Shown here: positions 16,175-21,403 of the stretch, piece by piece
Numbering within the stretch: position 1 is the stretch's first letter
Layout: each line of letters begins with the position of its first letter
DNA from: an uncultured Clostridia bacterium
Lineage (GTDB): Bacteria > Bacillota > Clostridia > Christensenellales > UBA3700
Assembly (NCBI GenBank): GCA_947176975.1
Contig: CAMWSW010000004.1
Span: 1-21,403 of the forward strand
Length of the DNA: 21,403 bases
Direction of reading: 5' to 3'
Notes under the pieces: model-generated
Seen by the model: the letters and a program-made list of their open reading frames with translations, nothing else
The model's database searches: none
What the model was told of the DNA's origin: nothing
Translations under genes and position numbers: made by a program

Positions 16175-17128
16175 ATGCCACTCGTAACATCAAAAGAAAT
16201 GTTTAAGAAAGCGTACGCAGGACACTATGCAATCGGCGCTTTCAACGTAAACAATATGGAAATTATTCAAGGTATCGTAGAAGCCGCTACCGAAGAAAAC
16301 GCTCCGCTTATACTTCAAGTATCTTCCGGCGCAAGAAAGTACGCTAATCCTACGTATCTTCGCAAAATGGTAGAAGCCGCTGAAGAAGTAAGCCATCTTC
16401 CGATCTGTCTCCACCTCGACCACGGCGACACATTCGAGCTTTGCAAGAGCTGTATAGACGGCGGTTTCAACTCCGTAATGATCGACGGTAGCCACCACTC
16501 TTTCAAGGACAATATCGAATTGACGAAAAAAGTCGTTGAGTACGCTCATGACCACGGCGTAACCGTAGAAGGCGAACTCGGACGTCTTGCAGGCGTTGAG
16601 GACGACGTAAAGGTATCCGCAGAAGACAGTTCTTACACCCGCCCCGAAGAAGTTGAAGAATTCGTAACCAAGACGGGCGTTGACTCCCTTGCAATTGCAA
16701 TAGGTACTTCGCACGGCGCATTCAAGTTCAAGCCGGGCACCAAGCCGCAACTCCGTTTTGACATTCTCGAAGAAGTAAGCAAGAGATTGCCCGAGTTCCC
16801 AATCGTACTCCACGGCGCATCTTCCGTACCTCAAGAGTTCGTCAAGATCGTAAATGAAAACGGCGGTAAGCTCAACGACGCTATCGGCGTACCCGAAGAA
16901 ATGCTCCGCAAAGCCGCTTCTATGGCAGTATGTAAGATCAATATAGACTCCGACCTCAGAATGGCTTGCACCGCAGGTATCCGTAAGCACTTTATGGAGC
17001 ACCCGGATCACTTCGACCCAAGACAATATCTCGGCGACGCAAGAGCAAATATCAAGTATATCGTTAAGCACAAGCTTGTCAACGTACTCGGTTGCGCAGG
17101 CAAAGCTGATGAAATCCTCGGCAAGTAA
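16175..17128 (+). CDS. fba: Class II fructose-bisphosphate (or tagatose-bisphosphate) aldolase
   Basis: Zinc-dependent aldolase of 317 residues, cleaving fructose-1,6-bisphosphate to glyceraldehyde-3-phosphate and dihydroxyacetone phosphate in glycolysis. Seen: catalytic Asp82 and zinc ligand His83 in HLDHGD, Glu134 in VEGELG, His180 in GTSHG and His213 in LHGASS, followed by INIDSD (255-260), which contacts the phosphate. Full length with no gaps. It has a strong promoter, a GGAGG site and its own terminator, so it is a well-expressed single-gene unit. Class II aldolases of this type overlap in sequence with tagatose-1,6-bisphosphate aldolases, and the divergent alpha-galactosidase makes that specificity possible. 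The glycolytic role is the default reading. Confidence 0.93.
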   Translation: MPLVTSKEMFKKAYAGHYAIGAFNVNNMEIIQGIVEAATEENAPLILQVSSGARKYANPTYLRKMVEAAEEVSHLPICLHLDHGDTFELCKSCIDGGFNSVMIDGSHHSFKDNIELTKKVVEYAHDHGVTVEGELGRLAGVEDDVKVSAEDSSYTRPEEVEEFVTKTGVDSLAIAIGTSHGAFKFKPGTKPQLRFDILEEVSKRLPEFPIVLHGASSVPQEFVKIVNENGGKLNDAIGVPEEMLRKAASMAVCKINIDSDLRMACTAGIRKHFMEHPDHFDPRQYLGDARANIKYIVKHKLVNVLGCAGKADEILGK

Positions 17129-17145
17129 TCAAAATATGAAATATA

Positions 17146-17176
17146 AAAAAGAGATAGGCGACGCCTATCTCTTTTT
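17146..17176 (+). terminator. Intrinsic terminator of the aldolase gene
   Basis: GAGATAGGC (17151-17159) pairs with GCCTATCTC (17163-17171) around a 3-nt loop, flanked by AAAAA and TTTTT that extend the stem and give the U-run. Confidence 0.9.
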
Positions 17177-17228
17177 GTCTCTGCCCTCGTTTTCTCAATT
17201 TCTTATTAGGATATTCTTTACGCGCCAT

Positions 17229-17277
17229 CGAAATTTGTCGATTTTATACGAAATTTAAATATTTTTGTAATTTCGTA
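17229..17277. promoter_or_regulatory. Array of CGAAATT sites at 20-bp spacing upstream of a small gene
   Basis: CGAAATTT occurs at 17229-17236 and again at 17249-17256, exactly 20 bp apart, and CGAAATT occurs inverted at 17269-17275. The second and third copies form a longer inverted repeat, TACGAAATT (17247-17255) and AATTTCGTA (17269-17277). The array ends about 20 bp before the -35 box of the following promoter, a position that suits an activator or a cooperatively binding regulator. Confidence 0.5.
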
Positions 17278-17296
17278 CAAAAGTTATTTAAAACGC

Positions 17297-17325
17297 TTGC
17301 CATTTAGCCACATTAACGCTATGAT
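17297..17325 (+). promoter_or_regulatory. Promoter of the small unknown gene
   Basis: TTGCCA (17297-17302), 17 bp, then TATGAT (17320-17325), each one base from consensus. The leader would be about 70 nt. Confidence 0.6.
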
Positions 17326-17401
17326 TATATTACAGGAACATCAGACGATAATTATTTTAGATTTCCCAACTAAATAAAAAACTATGCGCGGAGATGATAA
17401 C

Positions 17402-17779
17402 ATGCCAACATCTTATGATATTGATTTTCATTATTTTGCAAAGAAAGCCAAAAGTCGACTTTCCGGTCATAATGAGGGAAGGACAAACGAGTACAATAAA
17501 TATCTTCAAAAAGCCAACGATACTTATTTGCTGATACTGAGAATGGCTACCGAAGAAGAAACCGTATATAATCCCATTTCGCGATTTGTAGGAAAAGATC
17601 TCAAAAGTGTTCCCGATTCAAGCGAGAAGATAAGAACCGTTCTCGAGACGAGTAAATACGTCTGCGAAGTCAGACAGAGAGTGAGGACCGACCTTGTCAA
17701 AAAAGCAAGAAACAACGAGCCCGTCTACATAGACGGCAAAGAATACGACCCGTTAGATTTATTACGCAAATTACATTGA
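17402..17779 (+). CDS. Small soluble protein of unknown function
   Basis: Not recognised. From the chosen start it has 125 residues. An ATG at 17384 is in frame, but GGAG (17390-17393) sits 8 bp before the ATG at 17402, which is therefore preferred. The protein is charged, mostly helical in character (about 8-50 and 75-102), has a single Cys (88) and no signal peptide or membrane segment. A short C-terminal module (VYIDGKEYDPLDLLRKL, 108-124) looks like a beta hairpin plus helix. The gene is monocistronic between its own promoter and terminator, so it is probably real and independently regulated. The CGAAATT array upstream suggests dedicated control. Confidence 0.7.
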   Translation: MPTSYDIDFHYFAKKAKSRLSGHNEGRTNEYNKYLQKANDTYLLILRMATEEETVYNPISRFVGKDLKSVPDSSEKIRTVLETSKYVCEVRQRVRTDLVKKARNNEPVYIDGKEYDPLDLLRKLH

Positions 17780-17783
17780 ATAA

Positions 17784-17815
17784 AAAACGCCTTCGAAATA
17801 TCTCGGAGGCGTTTT
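17784..17815 (+). terminator. Intrinsic terminator of the small unknown gene
   Basis: AAAACGCCTTCGA (17784-17796) pairs with TCGGAGGCGTTTT (17803-17815) with one T-G pair around the loop AATATC, ending in a short T run. It lies 2 bp upstream of the next promoter. Confidence 0.8.
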
Positions 17816-17817
17816 GC

Positions 17818-17847
17818 TTGACAAGCTCCTCTCCCCGACTGTATAAT
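17818..17847 (+). promoter_or_regulatory. Consensus promoter of the cobalamin operon
   Basis: TTGACA (17818-17823) and TATAAT (17842-17847), both perfect, separated by 18 bp. The transcript would start near 17854, shortly before the riboswitch. Confidence 0.75.
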
Positions 17848-17867
17848 TACGTTAACTGAATAATATT

Positions 17868-18045
17868 GCAAGGTTGCTTTGGCAATTGCCATGCATCAAA
17901 AAGGGAACGGAGTGAAAATCTTCGACAGCCCCCGCTACTGTAACGGCTACGAACGTTCAACGTCACTGAAAAATCGGGAAGAGAACGCTAGGTATGAAGC
18001 CGTAAGTCAGGAGACCTGCCTGCAATATACAAGACGGATTTCGGT
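17868..18045 (+). ncRNA. Cobalamin (B12) riboswitch aptamer
   Basis: Conserved core elements occur in order: AAAAAGGGAACGGAGTGAAAATC near 17897, then GACAGCCCCCGCTACTGTAA near 17924-17943, and the B12 box GCCGTAAGTCAGGAGACCTGCC near 18000-18020. The first and last stems close around 17870 and 18040. This RNA folds around adenosyl- or aquocobalamin and lowers expression of downstream uptake or synthesis genes. The expression platform is the terminator that follows. The outer boundaries are approximate. Confidence 0.95.
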
Positions 18046-18082
18046 GGGAAGTCAAGTCGTAGCATTTTATTGCTTGTCATTC

Positions 18083-18114
18083 CGCCCCTACTATATACAT
18101 GGGGCGTTTTTCTT
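18083..18114 (+). terminator. Riboswitch expression-platform terminator
   Basis: CGCCCC (18083-18088) and GGGGCG (18101-18106) form a GC-rich stem followed by TTTTT. Its position about 40 nt past the aptamer suits transcriptional attenuation when cobalamin is bound. Confidence 0.75.
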
Positions 18115-18329
18115 TCCATACCGACATCTTAAATCACAAATATAATATGAGACGATAATTAAGTAAGTATGAACAAGATTGCGTCAGCAATTTGCGTAAT
18201 TAGAAGGATACGCGTTGCAGGCGTACTAGATGTACGTCAAAATGCGTAGACGAACTTAGTACACAAATTGGTAGCAAGATTGCCATACGAGCTTGATTAG
18301 AGGCTCTAAAAACACTAAGGAGCGTACTA
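18115..18329 (+). other. Structured spacer between the riboswitch terminator and the first gene
   Basis: About 215 bp with no convincing gene. It contains a hairpin ATTGC-GTCA-GCAAT (18178-18191), a 7-bp hairpin GGCGTAC/GTACGTC with loop TAGAT (18220-18238), and a direct repeat CAAGATTGC at 18174 and 18275. A 26-codon ORF from 18169 has no ribosome binding site. The spacer is long for a riboswitch leader and may be a small intergenic repeat element. Confidence 0.5.
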
Positions 18330-18806
18330 ATGAAAATGAAAAAGTACTCAAAAATTCTTGTAGCAATCTTACTCATCACGTTGCTTGCGACGGCTCTCTT
18401 CGCTTGCATCAATCCCGACAATGACTCTCAAGGCAAAATGACGCTCGTAGTACTCAACGGCGACGACGCCAAAGAATACACCGTCGACCTTGCAAAAATA
18501 CCGTCGGGCAACTCTTCTACGGGACTTATGGCAATTCTCGATTATCTCAAAGACAAAGGAGAACTCACCTATACTTCCAACGACAGCGGTTACGGCGCAT
18601 ATCTTACGCAAGTAAACGAATTGACTGAAGGCGGCGGAAATTATATTTACGTATATACCGACGTACAAGCAGACTTCGACGTAACGCAATACGCGTCGCA
18701 AATTACTTACAAAAACAAGAGCTATACCAACAGCGGCGTGGGCGCAAGTCAAATGAGCGTCAAAGACGGTTGCACGATAATTATTACGACGATATCTTTC
18801 GCTTGA
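18330..18806 (+). CDS. DUF4430-type lipoprotein, probable cobalamin-capture protein
   Basis: A 158-residue lipoprotein. A basic N terminus, a hydrophobic core (9-22) and the lipobox LFAC give lipidated Cys26 and a mature part of about 133 residues on the outer face of the membrane. The mature part resembles DUF4430 (transcobalamin-like C-terminal domain): a first strand MTLVVLNGD, a mid-domain YGAYLTQVN...GGGNYIYVYT block and a late VGASQMSVKDGCTIII strand. AAGGAG lies 7 bp before the ATG. It is the first gene after the cobalamin riboswitch and is followed 1 bp later by an ECF S component. The position, lipid anchor and fold family together suggest it binds cobalamin or a corrinoid at the surface and hands it to the transporter. 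Binding itself is inferred, and the domain also occurs in unrelated surface proteins. Confidence 0.85.
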   Translation: MKMKKYSKILVAILLITLLATALFACINPDNDSQGKMTLVVLNGDDAKEYTVDLAKIPSGNSSTGLMAILDYLKDKGELTYTSNDSGYGAYLTQVNELTEGGGNYIYVYTDVQADFDVTQYASQITYKNKSYTNSGVGASQMSVKDGCTIIITTISFA

Positions 18807-18807
18807 T

Positions 18808-19362
18808 ATGAAGTCATCGCACCGCGACAGAGCACTTAAGCTTGCGCTTATAGCAATTATGGCAGCCACCCTCGAGGGTGGCAAGCTTGCTCTGTCATTT
18901 CTTCCCAACGTGGAGATAGTCACTCTTCTTTGCGCCGTATACGGCTACGTCTTCGGTATATGCGGAATAATCGCAACTTACGTCTTCGTAGGTATCGAGA
19001 CCTTGATATGGGGCGCAAACACTTGGGTAATCACCTATCTGATACATTGGGGATGCGTGGCTTTCGTCTTTATGCTGTTTGGCAAATTCAAGATACAAAA
19101 CCGACTTATCGCCACTGCTACCGCAGTACTTTTGACCGTAGCTTTCGGCGTATTGAGTTCTCTCGTTGACACGGGACTGTTGACGGGTTTTTTCAACGAC
19201 TTCTGGAAAAGATTTGCAATCATATATGCCCGAGGATTCGTATTTTATATCACGCAGATAATTTGCAATTTACTGCTCTTTCTCATCGTATTCAAGCCTC
19301 TAGTAAAGCGCATTGATACTATAATGCCCGACAGATTCAAAAGTGTGAATCTATCCAAATGA
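18808..19362 (+). CDS. ECF transporter S component, probably cobalamin-specific
   Basis: An integral membrane substrate-binding (S) subunit of an energy-coupling-factor transporter, 184 residues with about six hydrophobic segments (about 10-31, 36-52, 54-70, 72-92, 99-121, 138-163), the normal size for S components. The FLPNVEIVT stretch (31-39) after the first helix is typical of the group. The ATG comes 1 bp after the upstream stop and has no clear ribosome binding site, so translation is likely coupled to the lipoprotein. No ATPase or T component is encoded nearby; S components of group II systems share one encoded elsewhere. Riboswitch control points to cobalamin as the substrate, as for CbrT of lactobacilli, but sequence similarity to CbrT was not tested. 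Confidence 0.85.
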   Translation: MKSSHRDRALKLALIAIMAATLEGGKLALSFLPNVEIVTLLCAVYGYVFGICGIIATYVFVGIETLIWGANTWVITYLIHWGCVAFVFMLFGKFKIQNRLIATATAVLLTVAFGVLSSLVDTGLLTGFFNDFWKRFAIIYARGFVFYITQIICNLLLFLIVFKPLVKRIDTIMPDRFKSVNLSK

Positions 19363-19373
19363 TAATAGGCAAG

Positions 19374-19688
19374 TTATTCTTCTCTTTTCATAGCTTTGAG
19401 CAATGCAAGCAAAGCTTTTTGCTGATTTGAAGAAAGCGACGCGTATTCGTCAAGCAACTCGCTCTGCTCCTTGGTGAGCGCGCGCGGTTCGCTCTCCTCC
19501 GCAAAAAATTGCGACAAGGTTATACCGCACGCATTGCAGATTGCCTGCAAGGACGCGACCGACGGCTGCACGTTTTTTCTAAACCAAGAAGATATCGTCG
19601 TCTGCGGTATGTTTGACTCCACGCTCAACTTATATTCCGTCCACCCTTTTTGATTACGCAATTCGATAATTTTTGCCAAAATATCCAT
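19374..19688 (-). CDS. XRE-family transcriptional regulator
   Basis: A 104-residue DNA-binding protein. An N-terminal helix-turn-helix of the lambda-Cro/HTH_3 type covers about 4-62 (GWTEYKLSVESNI..., recognition helix about 29-38 with TTISSW), followed by a C-terminal helical tail (71-101) with LTKEQSELLDEY and a Leu/Ala helix. The frame is open upstream to 19742, but the ATG at 19688 is preferred: AGGA lies about 7 bp before it, and upstream codons overlap the promoter. The gene is convergent with the ECF gene, with only 11 bp between stop codons and no strong terminator. Perfect palindromes over its promoter suggest autoregulation. Its targets are unknown; candidates are itself, the opposing promoter and the small gene at 17402. 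Confidence 0.88.
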   Translation of the reverse strand: MDILAKIIELRNQKGWTEYKLSVESNIPQTTISSWFRKNVQPSVASLQAICNACGITLSQFFAEESEPRALTKEQSELLDEYASLSSNQQKALLALLKAMKREE

Positions 19689-19707
19689 ATCATTTCCTAT
19701 AATAGTC

Positions 19708-19732
19708 TTTTTCGTATATTTTATACGAAAAA
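19708..19732. promoter_or_regulatory. Perfect palindrome over the XRE promoter (probable operator)
   Basis: TTTTTCGTATA (19708-19718) and TATACGAAAAA (19722-19732) are perfect 11-bp arms around TTT. It covers the -10 box and start site of the regulator gene. Confidence 0.65.
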
Positions 19733-19746
19733 TTATTGACAAACAA
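19718..19746 (-). promoter_or_regulatory. Probable promoter of the XRE regulator
   Basis: On the minus strand TTGTTT (19746-19741), 17 bp, then TAAAAT (19723-19718), the same boxes and spacing as the aldolase promoter. It gives a leader of about 23 nt before the ATG at 19688. Its -35 box abuts that of the opposing promoter. Confidence 0.5.
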
Positions 19747-19764
19747 TATTACATATCGTATAAT
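19736..19764 (+). promoter_or_regulatory. Perfect consensus promoter pointing into noncoding DNA
   Basis: TTGACA (19736-19741), exactly 17 bp, then TATAAT (19759-19764), all twelve bases matching sigma-A consensus. No plus-strand gene follows before the terminator at 19832-19866. Confidence 0.65.
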
Positions 19765-19765
19765 T

Positions 19766-19783
19766 ATTACGATATATCGTAAT
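19766..19783. promoter_or_regulatory. 18-bp perfect palindrome, probable second operator
   Basis: ATTACGATATATCGTAAT reads the same on both strands. It starts 1 bp after the -10 box of the plus-strand promoter, where a bound repressor would block initiation. An overlapping inverted repeat, TATCGTA and TACGATA (19754-19760 and 19768-19774), straddles that -10 box. Confidence 0.6.
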
Positions 19784-19868
19784 TGCGTTGCGCTATTATA
19801 AGAATGACTTTTATCAATCATACCCCTAATAAAATAATACCCCCGTGAATTTCGAGGGTATTATTTTT
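19771..19868 (+). ncRNA. Putative small RNA between the XRE and MATE genes
   Basis: The consensus promoter at 19736-19764 would start a transcript near 19771, and the hairpin with a following T run at 19832-19868 would end it, giving about 95 nt. The only ATG in between opens a 14-codon frame without a ribosome binding site. Its existence is inferred from the promoter and terminator alone. Confidence 0.3.
19832..19868. terminator. Terminator of the MATE gene, possibly bidirectional
   Basis: AAATAATACCC (19832-19842) and GGGTATTATTT (19856-19866) pair over 11 bp. In minus-strand RNA the inner bases add a G-U and two more pairs, whereas in plus-strand RNA one is a mismatch, so the MATE transcript is the main client. 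The plus side also carries a T run. Confidence 0.8.
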
Positions 19869-19870
19869 CT

Positions 19871-21340
19871 TTAAGCTTTCGTAAGTTCTGTATCTTCAAA
19901 TACGTCCTGCGCTTCATCTGTCGTAATGCAGTTTTCGTTGTTATCTCCGTCCGGCGTATCTGGCGGCTGAGGAGTTTCATCTTTGCTTTTGAATTTTTTA
20001 CGGCTTATCAAATAATACGACAAAAGCATTACGCTTCCCGTCGCGATCCACGAAATTGGATATATAATCATCAGCACGTAGAAATTTGAGGAATACGCTT
20101 TAAATACCGTATACACCCATATTATACGCAATACGCAAGACCCGACGACGGTGATAAGCGCAGGCAAAAGCGACTTGCCTATCCCTCTCAACGCTCCGCC
20201 CGCAATCTCGTAAGTGCTTGGAATCATCTCCCCCGACAAAACGCAAATCATTCTTATAAGAGCAAATTGAATCACCTCCGGATCGGAAGTATAGATACGA
20301 ATAAAAAGCTTTCCGCCAAGCGCAAATGTGAGGCTCAAGACGGTGGTCACGGCAAGGGACGCGAGCATATTCAACTTGAATATCTTTTTGCACCTTGCAT
20401 AGTTGCCCGCCGCATAGTTTTGACTGATGAAAGTTACGGTAGCCTGCGCAAAGGAACTGACGAAATAATACACGTAATACTCAAAATACAATGCGTCGCC
20501 GCTACCCGCCATAGCCTTGTCGCCAAAGCCGTTGATTGCCGTCTGAATACACACGTTGGAAAGTGAAAAGACTATGCCCTGCAATCCCGCAGGCAAACCT
20601 ATCGCGAATATGCGTCTTAAATATTTTGCCTTTATTTTCGACTTTTTAAAACGTATTCTCAAGGTCTCGTTTTTCATGATGAAGAAAACTACGCACCCCG
20701 CGCTTACTGCGTCTGCGACTACCGTCGCTATAGCCACGCCAACGACGCTCATTTTAAATACTGCGACGAACAACAAATTGAGAGCTATATTTATTATGCC
20801 TGCCACTGTCAAGCAATACAGCGGTCTTCGTGTATCTCCCACGCTCCTCAAAATTGCCGAGCCGAAGTTGTATATCATCAAAAAAGGCATACCTATGAAA
20901 TATACTTGAAGATATTTTACAGCAAGGGGAAGAACCTCCTCCGGTACATCCATAGCCGTAAGCACGGGTTTGGCGATAATTATGCCCACCGCGAGCAACA
21001 GTACTCCGCTTGCAAAAGCAATGACGGCTGCCGTCAACACCACGCTGTGTATATCTTCTTTGTCATCTCTTCCGATATATTCGGCAATTACGACGGTCAC
21101 GCCGACGGAAAGTCCCGTAAAAAGATTGATGAGCAAGTTGATGAGCGAACCGTTGCTGTTGACGGCGGCTTGAGCGTTGCTGTCCTCAAACCAACCTATG
21201 ACCGCTACGTCTGCGGAATTGAAAAGCTGTTGCAAAATACCGCTCAACGCCAAAGGCAAAGCAAAAAGCAAGATCTTCTTGAGAAGAGGACCGTGCAGCA
21301 TATCAATTTGTCTTTTTTTGTTTTCTATTGCTTTATTCAT
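19871..21340 (-). CDS. MATE-family multidrug/sodium-type exporter
   Basis: A polytopic membrane protein of 489 residues from the chosen start, with about twelve hydrophobic helices. The opening (DMLHGPLLKKILLFALPLAL, then LQQLFNSADVAVIG) is typical of MATE transporters of the MatE/NorM-DinF superfamily in Clostridia, which export drugs or metabolites in exchange for Na+ or H+. After the last helix comes a basic patch and an unusual acidic, Pro-rich tail of about 45 residues ending at the C terminus. Two starts are possible. The ATG at 21370 would coincide with the predicted transcript start (TATAAT at 21382-21377). The ATG at 21340 matches the usual N terminus of the family and has GGAAAG about 12 bp upstream, so it is preferred. 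The substrate is unknown. Confidence 0.9.
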   Translation of the reverse strand: MNKAIENKKRQIDMLHGPLLKKILLFALPLALSGILQQLFNSADVAVIGWFEDSNAQAAVNSNGSLINLLINLFTGLSVGVTVVIAEYIGRDDKEDIHSVVLTAAVIAFASGVLLLAVGIIIAKPVLTAMDVPEEVLPLAVKYLQVYFIGMPFLMIYNFGSAILRSVGDTRRPLYCLTVAGIINIALNLLFVAVFKMSVVGVAIATVVADAVSAGCVVFFIMKNETLRIRFKKSKIKAKYLRRIFAIGLPAGLQGIVFSLSNVCIQTAINGFGDKAMAGSGDALYFEYYVYYFVSSFAQATVTFISQNYAAGNYARCKKIFKLNMLASLAVTTVLSLTFALGGKLFIRIYTSDPEVIQFALIRMICVLSGEMIPSTYEIAGGALRGIGKSLLPALITVVGSCVLRIIWVYTVFKAYSSNFYVLMIIYPISWIATGSVMLLSYYLISRKKFKSKDETPQPPDTPDGDNNENCITTDEAQDVFEDTELTKA

Positions 21341-21376
21341 ATTCCGCTTTGTCTTTCCGCGATTTACCATTCACAG

Positions 21377-21382
21377 ATTATA
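21377..21382 (-). promoter_or_regulatory. Probable -10 box of the MATE gene
   Basis: TATAAT on the minus strand, 36 bp before the preferred start codon. The -35 region falls at the edge of the window and cannot be judged. Confidence 0.4.
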
Positions 21383-21403
21383 CTCTTACGCGTAATATAA
21401 AGC

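Noticed and set aside
16190..17071. 293-codon minus-strand frame opposite the aldolase
   Set aside because: The aldolase on the other strand has all catalytic residues, a promoter and a terminator; the antisense frame has none.
18200..18421. 73-codon minus-strand frame over the cobalamin-operon spacer
   Set aside because: It starts within the lipoprotein gene on the opposite strand and has no convincing ribosome binding site; the spacer is better described as structured noncoding DNA.
18369..18923. 184-codon minus-strand frame
   Set aside because: It covers the lipoprotein and ECF genes in antisense and lacks a recognisable domain.

Overview
The window looks like chromosome from an uncultured anaerobic Bacillota (Clostridia-type) gut bacterium. 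The reasons are strong purine-rich ribosome binding sites, near-consensus sigma-A promoters, AT-rich intergenic DNA, U-tailed intrinsic terminators, an oxygen-sensitive radical-SAM sulfatase-maturating enzyme, an ECF-type vitamin transporter component and an XRE regulator of a style common in Clostridia. The lineage guess (Christensenellales-like) is an inference from family resemblance; no rRNA or marker gene is present.

Layout. (1) 88-3371, plus strand: a membrane-anchored Cys-type sulfatase followed 32 bp later by its dedicated anaerobic maturase, ending at a bidirectional terminator. (2) 3444-13893, minus strand: a two-gene overlapping unit. The upstream gene encodes a 2873-residue surface protein with two short leucine-rich patches, about 13 tandem Trp-rich beta repeats and a C-terminal membrane anchor. 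The downstream gene encodes a 616-residue single-pass membrane protein with four repeats and a separate C-terminal domain. This pair is the least understood part of the window. (3) 14365-17128: a cytoplasmic GH36 alpha-galactosidase (minus) divergent from a class II fructose-bisphosphate-type aldolase (plus), which together suit galactoside catabolism feeding glycolysis. (4) 17402-17779: a small gene of unknown function behind a 20-bp-spaced array of CGAAATT sites. (5) 17818-19362: a cobalamin riboswitch with its own consensus promoter and terminator, then a DUF4430-type lipoprotein and an ECF S component, read as a B12 capture and uptake operon. (6) 19374-19688: an XRE regulator (minus) with palindromes over its promoter and a consensus promoter pointing the other way into about 95 bp of noncoding DNA. 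(7) 19871-21340: a MATE-family exporter (minus).

Together the genes describe a cell that works on surface glycans (sulfate removal, galactoside hydrolysis), scavenges vitamin B12 and displays a giant adhesin-like protein. No transposase, integrase, CRISPR array, tRNA or rRNA was seen. All large reading frames appear intact.
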